This document shows positions 1-7,812 of a stretch of DNA of 13,795 nucleotides, piece by piece (the first letter of the stretch is position 1; each line of letters opens with the position of its first letter). This stretch comes from an uncultured Lachnospiraceae bacterium. Its GTDB lineage: Bacteria > Bacillota > Clostridia > Lachnospirales > Lachnospiraceae. Location of the stretch: positions 1 to 13,795 of the forward strand of contig CAKRPI010000060.1 in NCBI GenBank assembly GCA_934376945.1, written 5' to 3'. Made by a program: the position numbers and the translations under genes. Under the pieces are notes generated by a model. It was given only the letters and a program-made list of their open reading frames with translations. It was not told the DNA's origin and did no database searches.

Positions 1-75
1 GCAAAGATATCTGACGCAGGATTTCACACTCTGATGGGCTGGATTAAGATGCATTATTTTAGAGGATTGCTATAA
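1..75 (+). CDS. possible C-terminal end of an unidentified plus-strand gene (partial)
   Basis: Plus-strand frame 1 is open from the window edge for 24 codons and ends in TAA at 73-75. The encoded tail (ISDAGFHTLMGWIKMHYFRG plus two leucines) has a normal protein-like composition, and its stop lies 8 nt before the convergent ddl stop. I do not recognise the family. The alternative reading on the minus strand (an ATG at 52-54 open to the edge) lacks a Shine-Dalgarno sequence. The stretch is too short to be sure it is coding at all. Confidence 0.3.
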   Translation, partial: AKISDAGFHTLMGWIKMHYFRGLL

Positions 76-83
76 ATCCGACT

Positions 84-1127
84 TTACTGCCTGCGTTTTT
101 TTGATACGTCAATCAAAAGCTCGCACAGCTCTGCGAAACCAATTCCAACCGCTGCTGCCTCCTGCGGAAGAAGACTGGTCGGCGTCATGCCCGGAAGTGT
201 ATTTGCTTCAAGACAGTACAGATTTCCCTCTTTATCCATCATAAAATCCATCCTTCCGTAGCCCTCCAGATGCAGCGCCTCATACGCCTTTACCGCATAC
301 TGCTGCATCTCCTGTGTTTTTTCCGGACTTAGCAGTGCCGGACACGTCTCGATCGTCGATCCTGCCGTATATTTGTTTTTATAATCGTAGAACCCTTCCA
401 CCGGCGCGATCTCAATTACCGGATACGGCTTTCCGTCGATCACACCTGCTGAAAATTCCCGTCCTTCGATAAACTGCTCGACAATAACCTCTTTCTCATA
501 GCCAAACGCAAGCGTAAGCGCCGCTTCATACTCCTCCTGTGTACGTGCGACTGCCACTCCGACGCTTGAACCACCGCAGCACGGCTTTACGATACACGGA
601 AGCCCTATGCCATTTTCAGAAGCCGGAAGATACGCTTCGCCTCGTTTCAAAGACATTCCGGCTGCTGTCGGAACCCCGCTCTCACGGAACAGGCTTCTCG
701 AAATCCCCTTATCCATCGCCATCGCGCTTCCAAGCGGGCCGGAACCCGTATATGGAATCCGGAACAGATCAAGCGCTGCCTGTACGGTACCGCCTTCGCC
801 GTCCGCACCGTGCAGTGCCAGAAATACCACGTCTGCCATTTTGCACACAGCAAGTACATTCGGTCCGAAAAATTCTCTTCCTGATGCCTGGATTGCTTCG
901 ATCGTATCGTTCATGGAACGAATGTAAGCCGCCGCTGCATCCACATCATACTGCTCAGGAAATATCTTCGCTTCCTCACTTACATCCAGCCGTTCGTCCC
1001 CGCAGAATACATCAATCAAAACTGCCTGATGTCCCCTGTCCCGAAGCGCCTTGCACACACCTGTACCTGATACAATGGAGACCTCCCGTTCCGTGCTGAT
1101 TCCTCCAGCCAATACTGCTATTTTCAT
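84..1127 (-). CDS. ddl: D-alanine--D-alanine ligase
   Basis: Cytoplasmic ATP-grasp enzyme that joins two D-alanines for the end of the peptidoglycan stem peptide. The 347-residue length fits the family. Visible motifs are the N-terminal substrate site STEREVS (11-17), the HGADGEGG segment (106-113), the ATP-grasp glycine loop GGSSVGVAV (185-193), the omega-loop FYDYKNKY (246-253) and the metal site with D294, E307 and N309 in EANTLPGMT. FYDYKNKY is the form seen in D-Ala–D-Ala ligases rather than in VanA-type D-Ala–D-Lac enzymes, so vancomycin resistance is not suggested. I chose the ATG at 1127 because AGGAGGAG lies just before it; the frame could run up to 1172 but without a ribosome site. 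It lies 108 nt downstream of the transpeptidase gene, on the same strand, so the two wall genes may be co-transcribed. Confidence 0.96.
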   Translation of the reverse strand: MKIAVLAGGISTEREVSIVSGTGVCKALRDRGHQAVLIDVFCGDERLDVSEEAKIFPEQYDVDAAAAYIRSMNDTIEAIQASGREFFGPNVLAVCKMADVVFLALHGADGEGGTVQAALDLFRIPYTGSGPLGSAMAMDKGISRSLFRESGVPTAAGMSLKRGEAYLPASENGIGLPCIVKPCCGGSSVGVAVARTQEEYEAALTLAFGYEKEVIVEQFIEGREFSAGVIDGKPYPVIEIAPVEGFYDYKNKYTAGSTIETCPALLSPEKTQEMQQYAVKAYEALHLEGYGRMDFMMDKEGNLYCLEANTLPGMTPTSLLPQEAAAVGIGFAELCELLIDVSKKRRQ

Positions 1128-1132
1128 ACTTA

Positions 1133-1140
1133 CTCCTCCT
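1133..1140 (-). promoter_or_regulatory. ribosome binding site of ddl
   Basis: AGGAGGAG five bases before the ATG at 1127. It decides the start against a longer in-frame ATG at 1172. Confidence 0.85.
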
Positions 1141-1235
1141 CGACTTTGGCGTACCTGCTTCGTTCCAAGCAAAAGCAGCCGTCTTTTACTGTCGTTCCGG
1201 CATCCCCGGAAGCAGCTGTTTTATATGATATTTTC

Positions 1236-2834
1236 TTACTGAATGATTATATTCTGAAGATCCTGTCCGGTATACGGCACTCCGTCCTGCGTCACACCCT
1301 GCTGTGTTGTACCGTCTCCGCCGATAATCACAATATCTGAATCTGTCTGCCCCGGCGCATCCGTCTGGTTCTGGGACTCCGGCTGTGCCGTTGTCTCTGT
1401 CTGAACCTGTCCGCCTCCGCTCTCATTGGGATAACCGTAATTTATACCGGAGCTGTAGCAGACGATCGGTGTGCCGATCTCAATATTCGCATAAATTACC
1501 GCTACCTTTGCAGTCGGTGTATTAATGCAGCCATGAGACCCGGAAGTCTGGTAAATCGTTCCCCCGTAAACACTTCTCCAGGAATCAGCGTCATGAATTC
1601 CGACTCCGCCATAAAATGGCATCCAGTAATCAACCGGTGTGCTGTAGCCCTCCCCCTTTAAGGTTTCATGCTCTGATTTTCCAACCAGACAGAAAATCCC
1701 TTCCGGCGATGAGGTTCCGGCACTCACATTTCCGGTCACAACCGCTGTGTCCACCAAAAGTACGCCGTCTTTATAAAACCACATATGCTGATTGGTATAA
1801 TCGATCTCAACATACGTGTTTCCGATATCATTTTCGCCTCGTGTCCATGCACCCTCAAGCCAGGTCACGGTACGCTCTGTCGATTCCCCGCCTTTGAGAA
1901 TATCGATCAGCGCCGCCTTTTCTGTATCCCGGTCCATCTGCCATCCATACGTGCGGGCCTCCACAGAAACCAGTTCTTTGTTCGTCGTCTGAAATGTTTC
2001 CATTGTTCCAAGCGTATCATACCGGTCCGCCAGTGCATCCACCCACGCGGACGCTGCCGCTTCATCGAGCACCGGCTGGCTGTTTTCATCAAACGTAAAC
2101 CATCCTGCCGTCGTCTGTGCATCCAGCGTCTCTGTAATTCCGCAGCCCATCTGGTAGGTCACCGCAATGCTGCTGTATTTATTTTTTACTGCTGCCTCTG
2201 CCTTTAATGCACTGCTGTCGCTTCGCACCTTCGGCTCCTCATAGCAGCCCTCCGTTGCAAGATCCACTGTAGTCTCGCCCTGAGCCACCGCAGCTTCAAC
2301 TGCCGACACAACCTTTGATTCATTCAGATAGCTGCCCTCCGTCTCCGGCACGACAATATAGGTTCCATCCTGAAGCGCCACAGATGCATCCACCGGCTTT
2401 ATCATCGCATCTTCCTGCATACACGCAAGAGCATGTACCGACTGTTCCAGCCGGTCCTTTTCCGTATCCACAGAGACCGCCATCGTATAATGCCTGACCG
2501 CGCCAAAATACGCCGGAAGCCACAGAAACGAATTCTGATCCTTAAGCAACTTTGACACCTCGCCATCGGACACGAAATGGTAGCCCAGTGCATCCGCATC
2601 CAAAATCTCCTGTGCACCGTCTCTTGTCTGTACTGTCAGGCTGTACGTTTCTGCCTGATGTGCCACAAGTGCCTCCGCTTCCTCTGCCGTCAGATCTGAA
2701 ACATCGATTCCGTTCACTGCCGTATGTTCAAAAAAATGGGTCCGGTAATACATGCCGATTCCTGTATACGCCCCAGCTGCTGCCACAAGCAGCACTACAG
2801 CGCATCCAGCTATGATCGCTGTTCGTTTTCTCAT
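1236..2834 (-). CDS. membrane-anchored L,D-transpeptidase (YkuD domain) with peptidoglycan-binding-like region
   Basis: Predicted to make 3-3 cross-links, or attach groups, in peptidoglycan outside the membrane. Residues 6-29 form one membrane anchor after a short basic start (MRKR). Residues about 36-335 resemble the PG_binding_4/VanW-associated repeats (VNGIDVSDLTAEEAEALV is typical). The YkuD catalytic domain spans about 339-460, with the conserved GIHDAD (H414) and the active-site SHGCIN (433-438, nucleophile C436). After about 465 comes a flexible Gln/Thr/Ser/Gly-rich tail of nearly 70 residues with no recognised domain. The 532-residue length and layout fit clostridial L,D-transpeptidases. 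The only possible start is the ATG at 2834; the nearest good SD-like sequence (AGGAAAGG) is farther away than usual. The upstream space was altered by insertion of a miniature element, so its promoter is uncertain. Confidence 0.92.
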   Translation of the reverse strand: MRKRTAIIAGCAVVLLVAAAGAYTGIGMYYRTHFFEHTAVNGIDVSDLTAEEAEALVAHQAETYSLTVQTRDGAQEILDADALGYHFVSDGEVSKLLKDQNSFLWLPAYFGAVRHYTMAVSVDTEKDRLEQSVHALACMQEDAMIKPVDASVALQDGTYIVVPETEGSYLNESKVVSAVEAAVAQGETTVDLATEGCYEEPKVRSDSSALKAEAAVKNKYSSIAVTYQMGCGITETLDAQTTAGWFTFDENSQPVLDEAAASAWVDALADRYDTLGTMETFQTTNKELVSVEARTYGWQMDRDTEKAALIDILKGGESTERTVTWLEGAWTRGENDIGNTYVEIDYTNQHMWFYKDGVLLVDTAVVTGNVSAGTSSPEGIFCLVGKSEHETLKGEGYSTPVDYWMPFYGGVGIHDADSWRSVYGGTIYQTSGSHGCINTPTAKVAVIYANIEIGTPIVCYSSGINYGYPNESGGGQVQTETTAQPESQNQTDAPGQTDSDIVIIGGDGTTQQGVTQDGVPYTGQDLQNIIIQ

Positions 2835-2924
2835 CCTATATGATCCAGTCCTTTCCTTTCAACCGGCTCTTTCGTTTCTCTTTCCACTTCGCCTCGCTGT
2901 CTCCCGCAAGGCGCATTTACTTTA

Positions 2925-2932
2925 CATCATTT
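2925..2932. repeat. left copy of 8-bp target-site duplication
   Basis: CATCATTT directly abuts the left inverted repeat of the miniature element and matches the copy at 3077-3084 exactly. Confidence 0.8.
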
Positions 2933-3076
2933 GTAACTGTTCAGAACCACCTCCAAAATGCTGCGCATTTCGTCGGTGTGGCGTATCCGCCAAATAAATT
3001 TCCATGTAAAAGTGTTCATTCATGCAAGCATGATTCACACTTTTGCATGAAAATCTGCTTGGCTCTGAACAGTTAC
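2933..3076. mobile_element. miniature inverted-repeat transposable element (MITE), 144 bp
   Basis: The left end (GTAACTGTTCAGAACC, 2933-2948) and the reverse complement of the right end (3061-3076) agree at 15 of 16 positions. The element is flanked by perfect 8-bp direct repeats (CATCATTT). It has no coding capacity and would have to be moved by a transposase elsewhere. Inside, 3003-3049 forms a second long imperfect hairpin around a CAAG loop. The 8-bp duplication is compatible with several transposase families (for example ISL3, IS6 or IS256 types); I cannot assign the parent element from the ends alone. The intact duplication suggests a recent insertion. Confidence 0.82.
3003..3049. repeat. 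internal imperfect palindrome of the MITE
   Basis: Arms 3003-3024 and 3029-3049 pair around CAAG with a few mismatches and one gap; the outer parts CATG-t-AAAAGTG and CACTTTT-g-CATG match well. Together with the terminal repeats the element can fold into a two-tier hairpin in DNA or RNA. No U-tract follows on either strand, so a role as terminator of the GH13 transcript is possible but not shown. Confidence 0.65.
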
Positions 3077-3084
3077 CATCATTT
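3077..3084. repeat. right copy of 8-bp target-site duplication, overlapping the GH13 stop codon
   Basis: CATCATTT abuts the right end of the miniature element. The stop codon (TGA on the minus strand, 3079-3081) lies inside it. Because the same bases exist in the left copy, the insertion left the GH13 reading frame and its stop unchanged. Confidence 0.8.
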
Positions 3085-5544
3085 TACTTCACATGCAAGA
3101 AATACAGCCGCACAAAACGGCGGAAGCAAAATTACAGCGCGTCCGGCATCGACCGGATAAATCATTTTATCCCCATCTCTGCCTCCGCAAAGCTCTGCTG
3201 TCCACACGGAAGCCTCTATCTTCTCCTTTGTCCATTCCGGAAGAAGCGATGTCCTCGCCTGCTCATGCGTCAGTACCTCCGTATACAACTCCTGCGAATT
3301 CCAGAATGCCGGTTCCTGCGATTTCATCCGGTATTCCTGCGGCAGTTCTCCCTCTGACGCATTTTTATACGGAAGCACAGACCATGCGGTCATCTCCGGC
3401 TGCAGCATGATCTTCTCTGTTTTCGCACAGAATTTGCCAATTGCACAGCTTTGACAGACGGAATCCTTCTGCGTGCTCCGATATGCCTGACATCCGCCCT
3501 GCTCACCTGCAACCGCGCCTCCGTCCGCTGAAAATCCGTTTTGATCCGTATAGAAAACCCTGCGCAGCACCTGATGATCCGAAACGCCTGCCATCCACAC
3601 CGGGATACTGATCGTACGCGTTGAATCGTTATTATTGAACGCAACAATCAGCTGCTGCCCGCGGTCAAACCGCCCATACGCAAGAATATTGTAATCCTCA
3701 TATAAGAACCGAAGAGAGCCTCTCTTCAGCACCGGATATTTTTTGTGCATTGCGATCGCAGCCTTATGGAAGGCGATCATCTGCTGATCCTCGTGACCCC
3801 ACGGATACGTCCTGCGGTTGTCCGGATCCGTAAATCCGCACACTCCGGCCTCATCGCCATAATAAAGCGTCGGTGCACCGGGCCACGTCATCTGCATTAC
3901 CACAGCCTCCCGCATGACCTCCGGATGAATGTTGCCAGAAGCCGCCTCACTTCCAAGGTGATTTACCCTTCCGACCAGATGGTTCGTCCTTGTCAGAAAG
4001 CGGGAATGATCATGATTTGAGAGCTCATTCATCGCTGTCTGCAGCGACGGAGCCAGGAAGGATGCCATATGATACCGCATCGCATCCACAAAACATCTTG
4101 CGTTTCCGAGCATACCCGGCTGATAATTATCGCTGTGCTTCTCCATTCCTGTAAAAAACCAGGTCAGCGGCTCCATAAAGGCATCGTAATTCATTACCGT
4201 ATCCCACTGATCGCCGCGCAGCCAGCCTGAAGCATCCCCGTAATGCTCTGCCAGAATAATCGCATCCGGATTTGCCTCCTTTACAGCTTTTCGGAATTTT
4301 CTCCAGAATTCATGGTTATACTCCTGACTGAATCCAAGATCCGCCGCCACATCAAGCCGCCATCCATCTACATTGTATGGAGGTGATACCCACTTCGCCG
4401 CAATTCTTAAAATATACTCTTCAAGCTTCGGCGAGTCCTCATAATTCAGCTTCGGAAGCGTATCATGCCCCCACCATCCGTCATAAAACGGATTGTATGG
4501 CCACTCATGTTCATTATGAAATTTAAAAAAGCTCCGATATGGACTGTCCGCAGAAATAAATGCTCCCGGTTCATACCCCGGCTGCCGTTCATAGATTCGC
4601 TCTCTGTCCATCCATTTATTAAAGGACCCACAGTGATTAAACACACCGTCCAAAATCACGCGCATCCCGCGCCGGTGCATTTCTTCCACCAGCTCCGCAA
4701 ACAATGCATTGCTCGCTTCCAGATTCAGACGGTCTGTTACGCGCGAAATATAACGAGTCGCATACCGGTTCTCACTTTCCCAGCTCTCCAGCAGTCTTCC
4801 GCCTTCTTGTTCATGAAGGATTTTTCCAAAATGAGGATCAATATAATCATAATCCTGAATATCATATTTATGATTGGACGGTGAAACAAACAGCGGATTA
4901 AAATAAATAACCTCTACACCAAGCTCCTGTAAATAATCCAGCTTTTTTCGGACACCTTCCAGGTCTCCGCCGTAAAATTCGCGGATTCCCATCGTGACTG
5001 CCGGCATCTTGTCCCAGTCGCTTACCTTTGTCGTGCCTTCTCCGATATAAACATATTCCCGGTTCTCCACATCGTTCGTCGGATCGCCATTATAAAAGCG
5101 ATCTGTGAAGATCTGATACATGACTGCACCTTTTGCCCACTCAGGTGTGGAAAATCCCGGCATCACACAGAACGAACGGCTCTGCTGAAGATCCCTTGAA
5201 ACGCCCAGCTTATTGTAAAAGCACCGCGTCTGCCCCGCCCTGACTTCAAAATAATAATAGATCGGTTCCTCCTCGGCCAGGATTTCCGTCATATAATAAT
5301 CAAACACGCCTTCACTGAATTCAAGGCGCATCTCTTTTTTGATCGCTCCGCTGATAAAATACACCTGGTCAACGTTATCCTTACCGGTCCGGAAACGGAT
5401 TCTTACCGTATCGCCTATCTTTGGTTCCATCGGATGAACATAATTTTCTGTCTCATCACTGAATAATGCATCTACTTTAAAAACAGGACGCATCCACATA
5501 ATATAATTCAAGGTCTGCATCACTGACTGAAATTGCTGATCCAT
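3079..5544 (-). CDS. GH13 alpha-amylase family enzyme (neopullulanase/cyclomaltodextrinase-like), cytoplasmic
   Basis: Predicted to hydrolyse alpha-1,4 (possibly alpha-1,6) links in maltodextrins, cyclodextrins or pullulan fragments. Residues about 15-130 look like the N-terminal CBM34-type domain of the neopullulanase group. The TIM barrel follows from VMYQIFTDRF (141-150). The four conserved regions are present: DGVFNH (299-304), GWRLDVA with nucleophile D398, LAEH with acid/base E433, and NHDHSR with D512. There is no signal peptide, so it acts inside the cell on imported oligosaccharides. At 821 residues it is clearly longer than typical members (about 580-650): there is extra sequence after about 670, including a cysteine cluster (C685, C697, C700, C706) and an extra stretch of roughly 90 residues to the end. 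The start ATG at 5544 is preceded by AAAGGGAG. A miniature element inserted exactly at the stop codon. Exact substrate is not assigned. Confidence 0.9.
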   Translation of the reverse strand: MDQQFQSVMQTLNYIMWMRPVFKVDALFSDETENYVHPMEPKIGDTVRIRFRTGKDNVDQVYFISGAIKKEMRLEFSEGVFDYYMTEILAEEEPIYYYFEVRAGQTRCFYNKLGVSRDLQQSRSFCVMPGFSTPEWAKGAVMYQIFTDRFYNGDPTNDVENREYVYIGEGTTKVSDWDKMPAVTMGIREFYGGDLEGVRKKLDYLQELGVEVIYFNPLFVSPSNHKYDIQDYDYIDPHFGKILHEQEGGRLLESWESENRYATRYISRVTDRLNLEASNALFAELVEEMHRRGMRVILDGVFNHCGSFNKWMDRERIYERQPGYEPGAFISADSPYRSFFKFHNEHEWPYNPFYDGWWGHDTLPKLNYEDSPKLEEYILRIAAKWVSPPYNVDGWRLDVAADLGFSQEYNHEFWRKFRKAVKEANPDAIILAEHYGDASGWLRGDQWDTVMNYDAFMEPLTWFFTGMEKHSDNYQPGMLGNARCFVDAMRYHMASFLAPSLQTAMNELSNHDHSRFLTRTNHLVGRVNHLGSEAASGNIHPEVMREAVVMQMTWPGAPTLYYGDEAGVCGFTDPDNRRTYPWGHEDQQMIAFHKAAIAMHKKYPVLKRGSLRFLYEDYNILAYGRFDRGQQLIVAFNNNDSTRTISIPVWMAGVSDHQVLRRVFYTDQNGFSADGGAVAGEQGGCQAYRSTQKDSVCQSCAIGKFCAKTEKIMLQPEMTAWSVLPYKNASEGELPQEYRMKSQEPAFWNSQELYTEVLTHEQARTSLLPEWTKEKIEASVWTAELCGGRDGDKMIYPVDAGRAVILLPPFCAAVFLACEVK

Positions 5545-5585
5545 GTTATCTCCCTTTAATGTTCTACTTTTTCAGGTATCATTTT

Positions 5586-5614
5586 ATTTTATACTACTTT
5601 CCATTTTTGTACAA
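5586..5614 (-). promoter_or_regulatory. candidate promoter of the GH13 gene
   Basis: TTGTAC (5609-5614), 17 nt, then TAAAAT (5586-5591; the overlapping TATAAA gives 15 nt). The -35 box is only half consensus. It lies downstream of the strong hairpin at 5655-5686 and would give a leader of about 35 nt. Confidence 0.4.
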
Positions 5615-5653
5615 CCGCTGTTTTCATGGAATCCCATACGTTCTGCTCATAAC

Positions 5654-5749
5654 GAAAGAGAGCAGCCATCGCTGGCTGCTCTCTTTGGAGAAGGTATTTC
5701 TTCTAATGGGGTGTAGCAAAAACTATATAATGTATTGGGGGGTTTTACG
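5654..5749 (-). ncRNA. candidate small RNA between ftsH and the GH13 gene
   Basis: An extended -10 promoter (5756-5764) would start a transcript near 5749, and a perfect 14-bp hairpin at 5655-5686 could end it, giving a RNA of roughly 95-100 nt with no open reading frame of note. Its 5' half is predicted to be largely single-stranded and carries two C-rich tracts (six Cs at 5736-5741 and four Cs at 5708-5711), the kind of motif Firmicute small RNAs use to pair with Shine-Dalgarno sequences. The alternative is that this is simply a long leader of the GH13 gene, or a leftover intergenic hairpin. I recognise no known RNA family. Confidence 0.35.
5655..5686 (-). terminator. perfect 14-bp hairpin, probable rho-independent terminator
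   Basis: AAAGAGAGCAGCCA pairs without mismatch with TGGCTGCTCTCTTT. On the minus strand the loop is GCGA, a stable GNRA tetraloop. The U-rich part is short (TTT, CG, TT), so termination may be partial. It separates the promoter at 5756-5764 from the GH13 promoter. Confidence 0.6.
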
Positions 5750-5755
5750 AGTGTT

Positions 5756-5764
5756 ATTATAGCA
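5756..5764 (-). promoter_or_regulatory. extended -10 promoter
   Basis: TGCTATAAT: a perfect TATAAT with the TGn extension. No good -35 box is seen at 16-18 nt upstream (CACACT at 17), which extended -10 promoters tolerate. It faces the GH13 gene. Confidence 0.5.
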
Positions 5765-5793
5765 TCGTCCCTAAATTAAGTGTGCACAAAGTT

Positions 5794-5819
5794 CACAAAA
5801 ATGAAGACTTGTTTTTGTG
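5794..5819 (-). terminator. weak A/T-rich hairpin downstream of ftsH
   Basis: CACAAAAA and TTTTTGTG pair across a 10-nt loop about 75 nt after the ftsH stop. It is the only hairpin between ftsH and the next promoter, so it may end the tilS-hpt-ftsH transcript. The stem is A/T-rich and no U-tract follows it on this strand. Confidence 0.3.
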
Positions 5820-5894
5820 CATTTTTATTTTGTCTCTGCATTTCCATTTTTATTTTTGCTGTCAAAATATACGAAGCAGAAACCAATCCACGTT

Positions 5895-7724
5895 TTATTC
5901 CGTTTCCTGATCGATTCTTGCGCCAAACAGAGATTCAAATTCTTCTCTTCCGATCTTCTCTTTCTCAATCAGAAGCTCTGCACAGGAATGCAGTACGCCC
6001 TCATGTGCTTTGATCATCTCACGCGCCTTCTGATGTGCCTCCTCGATCATCCGTTTTACTTCCTCATCAATTGCACACGCGATATCCTCCCCGTAGGAAC
6101 GGGTATGTGCCAGGTCACGTCCGATGAACACTTCATCATCATCGTTGTCGTAATTGATCAGTCCGATGCGCTCTGACATTCCATACCGTGTCACCATCGC
6201 ACGTGCAAGAGCCGTTGCCTGTTTGATATCCTGAGAAGCTCCGGTTGTCACATCACCAAAAATCAGTTCCTCCGCCACACGGCCTCCCAAATCCACGATC
6301 AGCTCCTGGGTCATTCGACCTTTCGTCCGGAACATTTCATCCTTTTCCGGCAGCGGCATCGTATAGCCTGCTGCTCCGCGGCCTGTCGGAATAATGGAGA
6401 TCGTATGTACCGGCCCCACATCTGGAAGCAGATGGAACAAAATAGCATGACCTGCCTCATGATATGCTGTAATTCGCTTTTCCTTTTCTGAAATAACGCG
6501 GCTCTTTTTCTCTGCTCCGATTCCGACCTTGACAAACGCACGGTTAATATCATCCTGCTTGATATAAGCACGCTTTAATTTTGCTGCGAGGATTGCTGCC
6601 TCATTCATGAGATTTTCCAGATCCGCACCGGTAAAGCCGGCCGTCGTACGTGCGATTTCCGCAAGATTCACATCATCTGCCAGCGGCTTTCCTTTTGCGT
6701 GTACCTGAAGGATCTCTTCTCGTCCCTTTACATCCGGGCGTCCCACTGCAACCTGGCGGTCAAAACGGCCCGGACGCAAAATAGCCGGATCCAGAATATC
6801 CACACGGTTTGTTGCCGCCATCACAATGATTCCTTCATTGACGCCAAAACCATCCATCTCTACCAGCAGCTGATTGAGCGTCTGCTCTCTCTCGTCATGG
6901 CCGCCGCCCATTCCGGTGCCTCTGCGTCTTGCCACCGCATCGATCTCATCGATAAACACAATGCATGGCTGATGCTTTTTGGCTTCCTCAAACAGATCAC
7001 GCACACGCGATGCTCCGACACCGACAAACATCTCCACGAAGTCCGAACCTGAAATACTGAAAAACGGAACGCCTGCCTCTCCCGCGATCGCCTTTGCAAG
7101 CAGGGTCTTTCCGGTACCAGGAGGGCCTACCAAAATGACACCCTTCGGAATGCGCGCACCAACCTGCGTAAATTTGCCCGGCTCTTTCAGGAAATCAACG
7201 ATTTCCTCCAGCTCTTCCTTTTCCTCCTGCAGACCAGCTACATCCTGAAAGGTTACACGCTTTGCGTCCGGTGTGATCATTCTGGCACGGCTCTTTCCGA
7301 AATTCATCATCTTATTGTTTCCGCCGCCTGCCTGACGATTCATCATTGAGAAAATCAGAAGCAGTACAAACGCAATCATGACCGTCGGAAGAATGGAAAG
7401 CCATACACTCTGTTTCGGTACGTCCTTTACATCCAGCGTGATCTTTTCCTGCTGCTCCAGCTCTGACTGCACTTCCTTTACGTCCGTTACATTTACGTAT
7501 CTGATGTCTCCATCCTCTAACGTCACCTTCAGGCTGCCTGTCGGCACTTCCTGATTCTGTGTAATCTCAACCCGCACCACGTCGCCTGCATTCACTGCCT
7601 CTTCAAACTCGCGGTAATTCCAGGTCTGGCTTGCCTCCATCCCCCCGCGAAATGTCTGGAACAGCAGCAGAATCAGAAGTGCAACGACCACATAAAACCA
7701 TGGGCCTTTTAAATTTCTGTTCAA
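5895..7724 (-). CDS. ftsH: ATP-dependent zinc metalloprotease FtsH
   Basis: Hexameric AAA+ protease of the cytoplasmic membrane that extracts and degrades membrane and regulatory proteins. Two membrane segments (about 9-26 and 107-127) flank an outer domain. Then come Walker A GPPGTGKT (200-207), the pore loop FVGVG (233-237), Walker B VFIDEID (256-262), the arginine-finger region ILRPGRFDR (315-323), and the zinc site HEAGH (422-426) with the third ligand D499 in SQDIKQAT. The 609-residue length is normal and all catalytic residues are present. The start is a TTG at 7724, with AAAGGAG seven bases before it; no ATG is in a suitable place. It lies 88 nt after hpt, with an unusual hairpin in that gap, and probably belongs to the tilS-hpt-ftsH operon. 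Confidence 0.97.
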   Translation of the reverse strand: MNRNLKGPWFYVVVALLILLLFQTFRGGMEASQTWNYREFEEAVNAGDVVRVEITQNQEVPTGSLKVTLEDGDIRYVNVTDVKEVQSELEQQEKITLDVKDVPKQSVWLSILPTVMIAFVLLLIFSMMNRQAGGGNNKMMNFGKSRARMITPDAKRVTFQDVAGLQEEKEELEEIVDFLKEPGKFTQVGARIPKGVILVGPPGTGKTLLAKAIAGEAGVPFFSISGSDFVEMFVGVGASRVRDLFEEAKKHQPCIVFIDEIDAVARRRGTGMGGGHDEREQTLNQLLVEMDGFGVNEGIIVMAATNRVDILDPAILRPGRFDRQVAVGRPDVKGREEILQVHAKGKPLADDVNLAEIARTTAGFTGADLENLMNEAAILAAKLKRAYIKQDDINRAFVKVGIGAEKKSRVISEKEKRITAYHEAGHAILFHLLPDVGPVHTISIIPTGRGAAGYTMPLPEKDEMFRTKGRMTQELIVDLGGRVAEELIFGDVTTGASQDIKQATALARAMVTRYGMSERIGLINYDNDDDEVFIGRDLAHTRSYGEDIACAIDEEVKRMIEEAHQKAREMIKAHEGVLHSCAELLIEKEKIGREEFESLFGARIDQETE

Positions 7725-7731
7725 ATCCGTT

Positions 7732-7738
7732 CTCCTTT
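7732..7738 (-). promoter_or_regulatory. ribosome binding site that fixes the TTG start of ftsH
   Basis: AAAGGAG seven bases before TTG at 7722-7724. Confidence 0.8.
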
Positions 7739-7745
7739 CCCGTCA

Positions 7746-7780
7746 CCGGCAGCTTCTCACTGCCCATAGCAGTCTGCCGG
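7746..7780 (-). promoter_or_regulatory. bulged hairpin in the hpt-ftsH gap, just before the ftsH ribosome site
   Basis: CCGGCAG (7746-7752) pairs with CTGCCGG (7774-7780), and ACTGC (7759-7763) pairs with GCAGT (7769-7773) around CCATA. The two helices stack, with a single 6-nt bulge (CTTCTC) on one side. There is no U-tract, so it is not an ordinary terminator. It could stabilise, process or modulate the downstream ftsH message; that role is inferred. Confidence 0.5.
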
Positions 7781-7812
7781 CCATATCATTTCCTGCTGTA
7801 AAGCTATTCTTA

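Noticed and set aside
1..54. Minus-strand ATG at 52-54 open to the window edge
   Set aside because: No ribosome site and an unlikely composition; the plus-strand frame ending at 75 looks slightly more protein-like.
1195..1211. Hairpin TTCCGG/CCGGAA between ldt and ddl as a terminator
   Set aside because: Only six base pairs and no U-tract on the minus strand.
5600..5632. CcpA (cre) site before the GH13 gene
   Set aside because: The bases around the central CG match the cre consensus poorly, with mismatches at the key outer TG and CA positions.
5726..5731. Plus-strand TATAAT in the ftsH–GH13 gap
   Set aside because: No TGn extension and no -35-like box at 16-18 nt; there is no plus-strand gene to serve.
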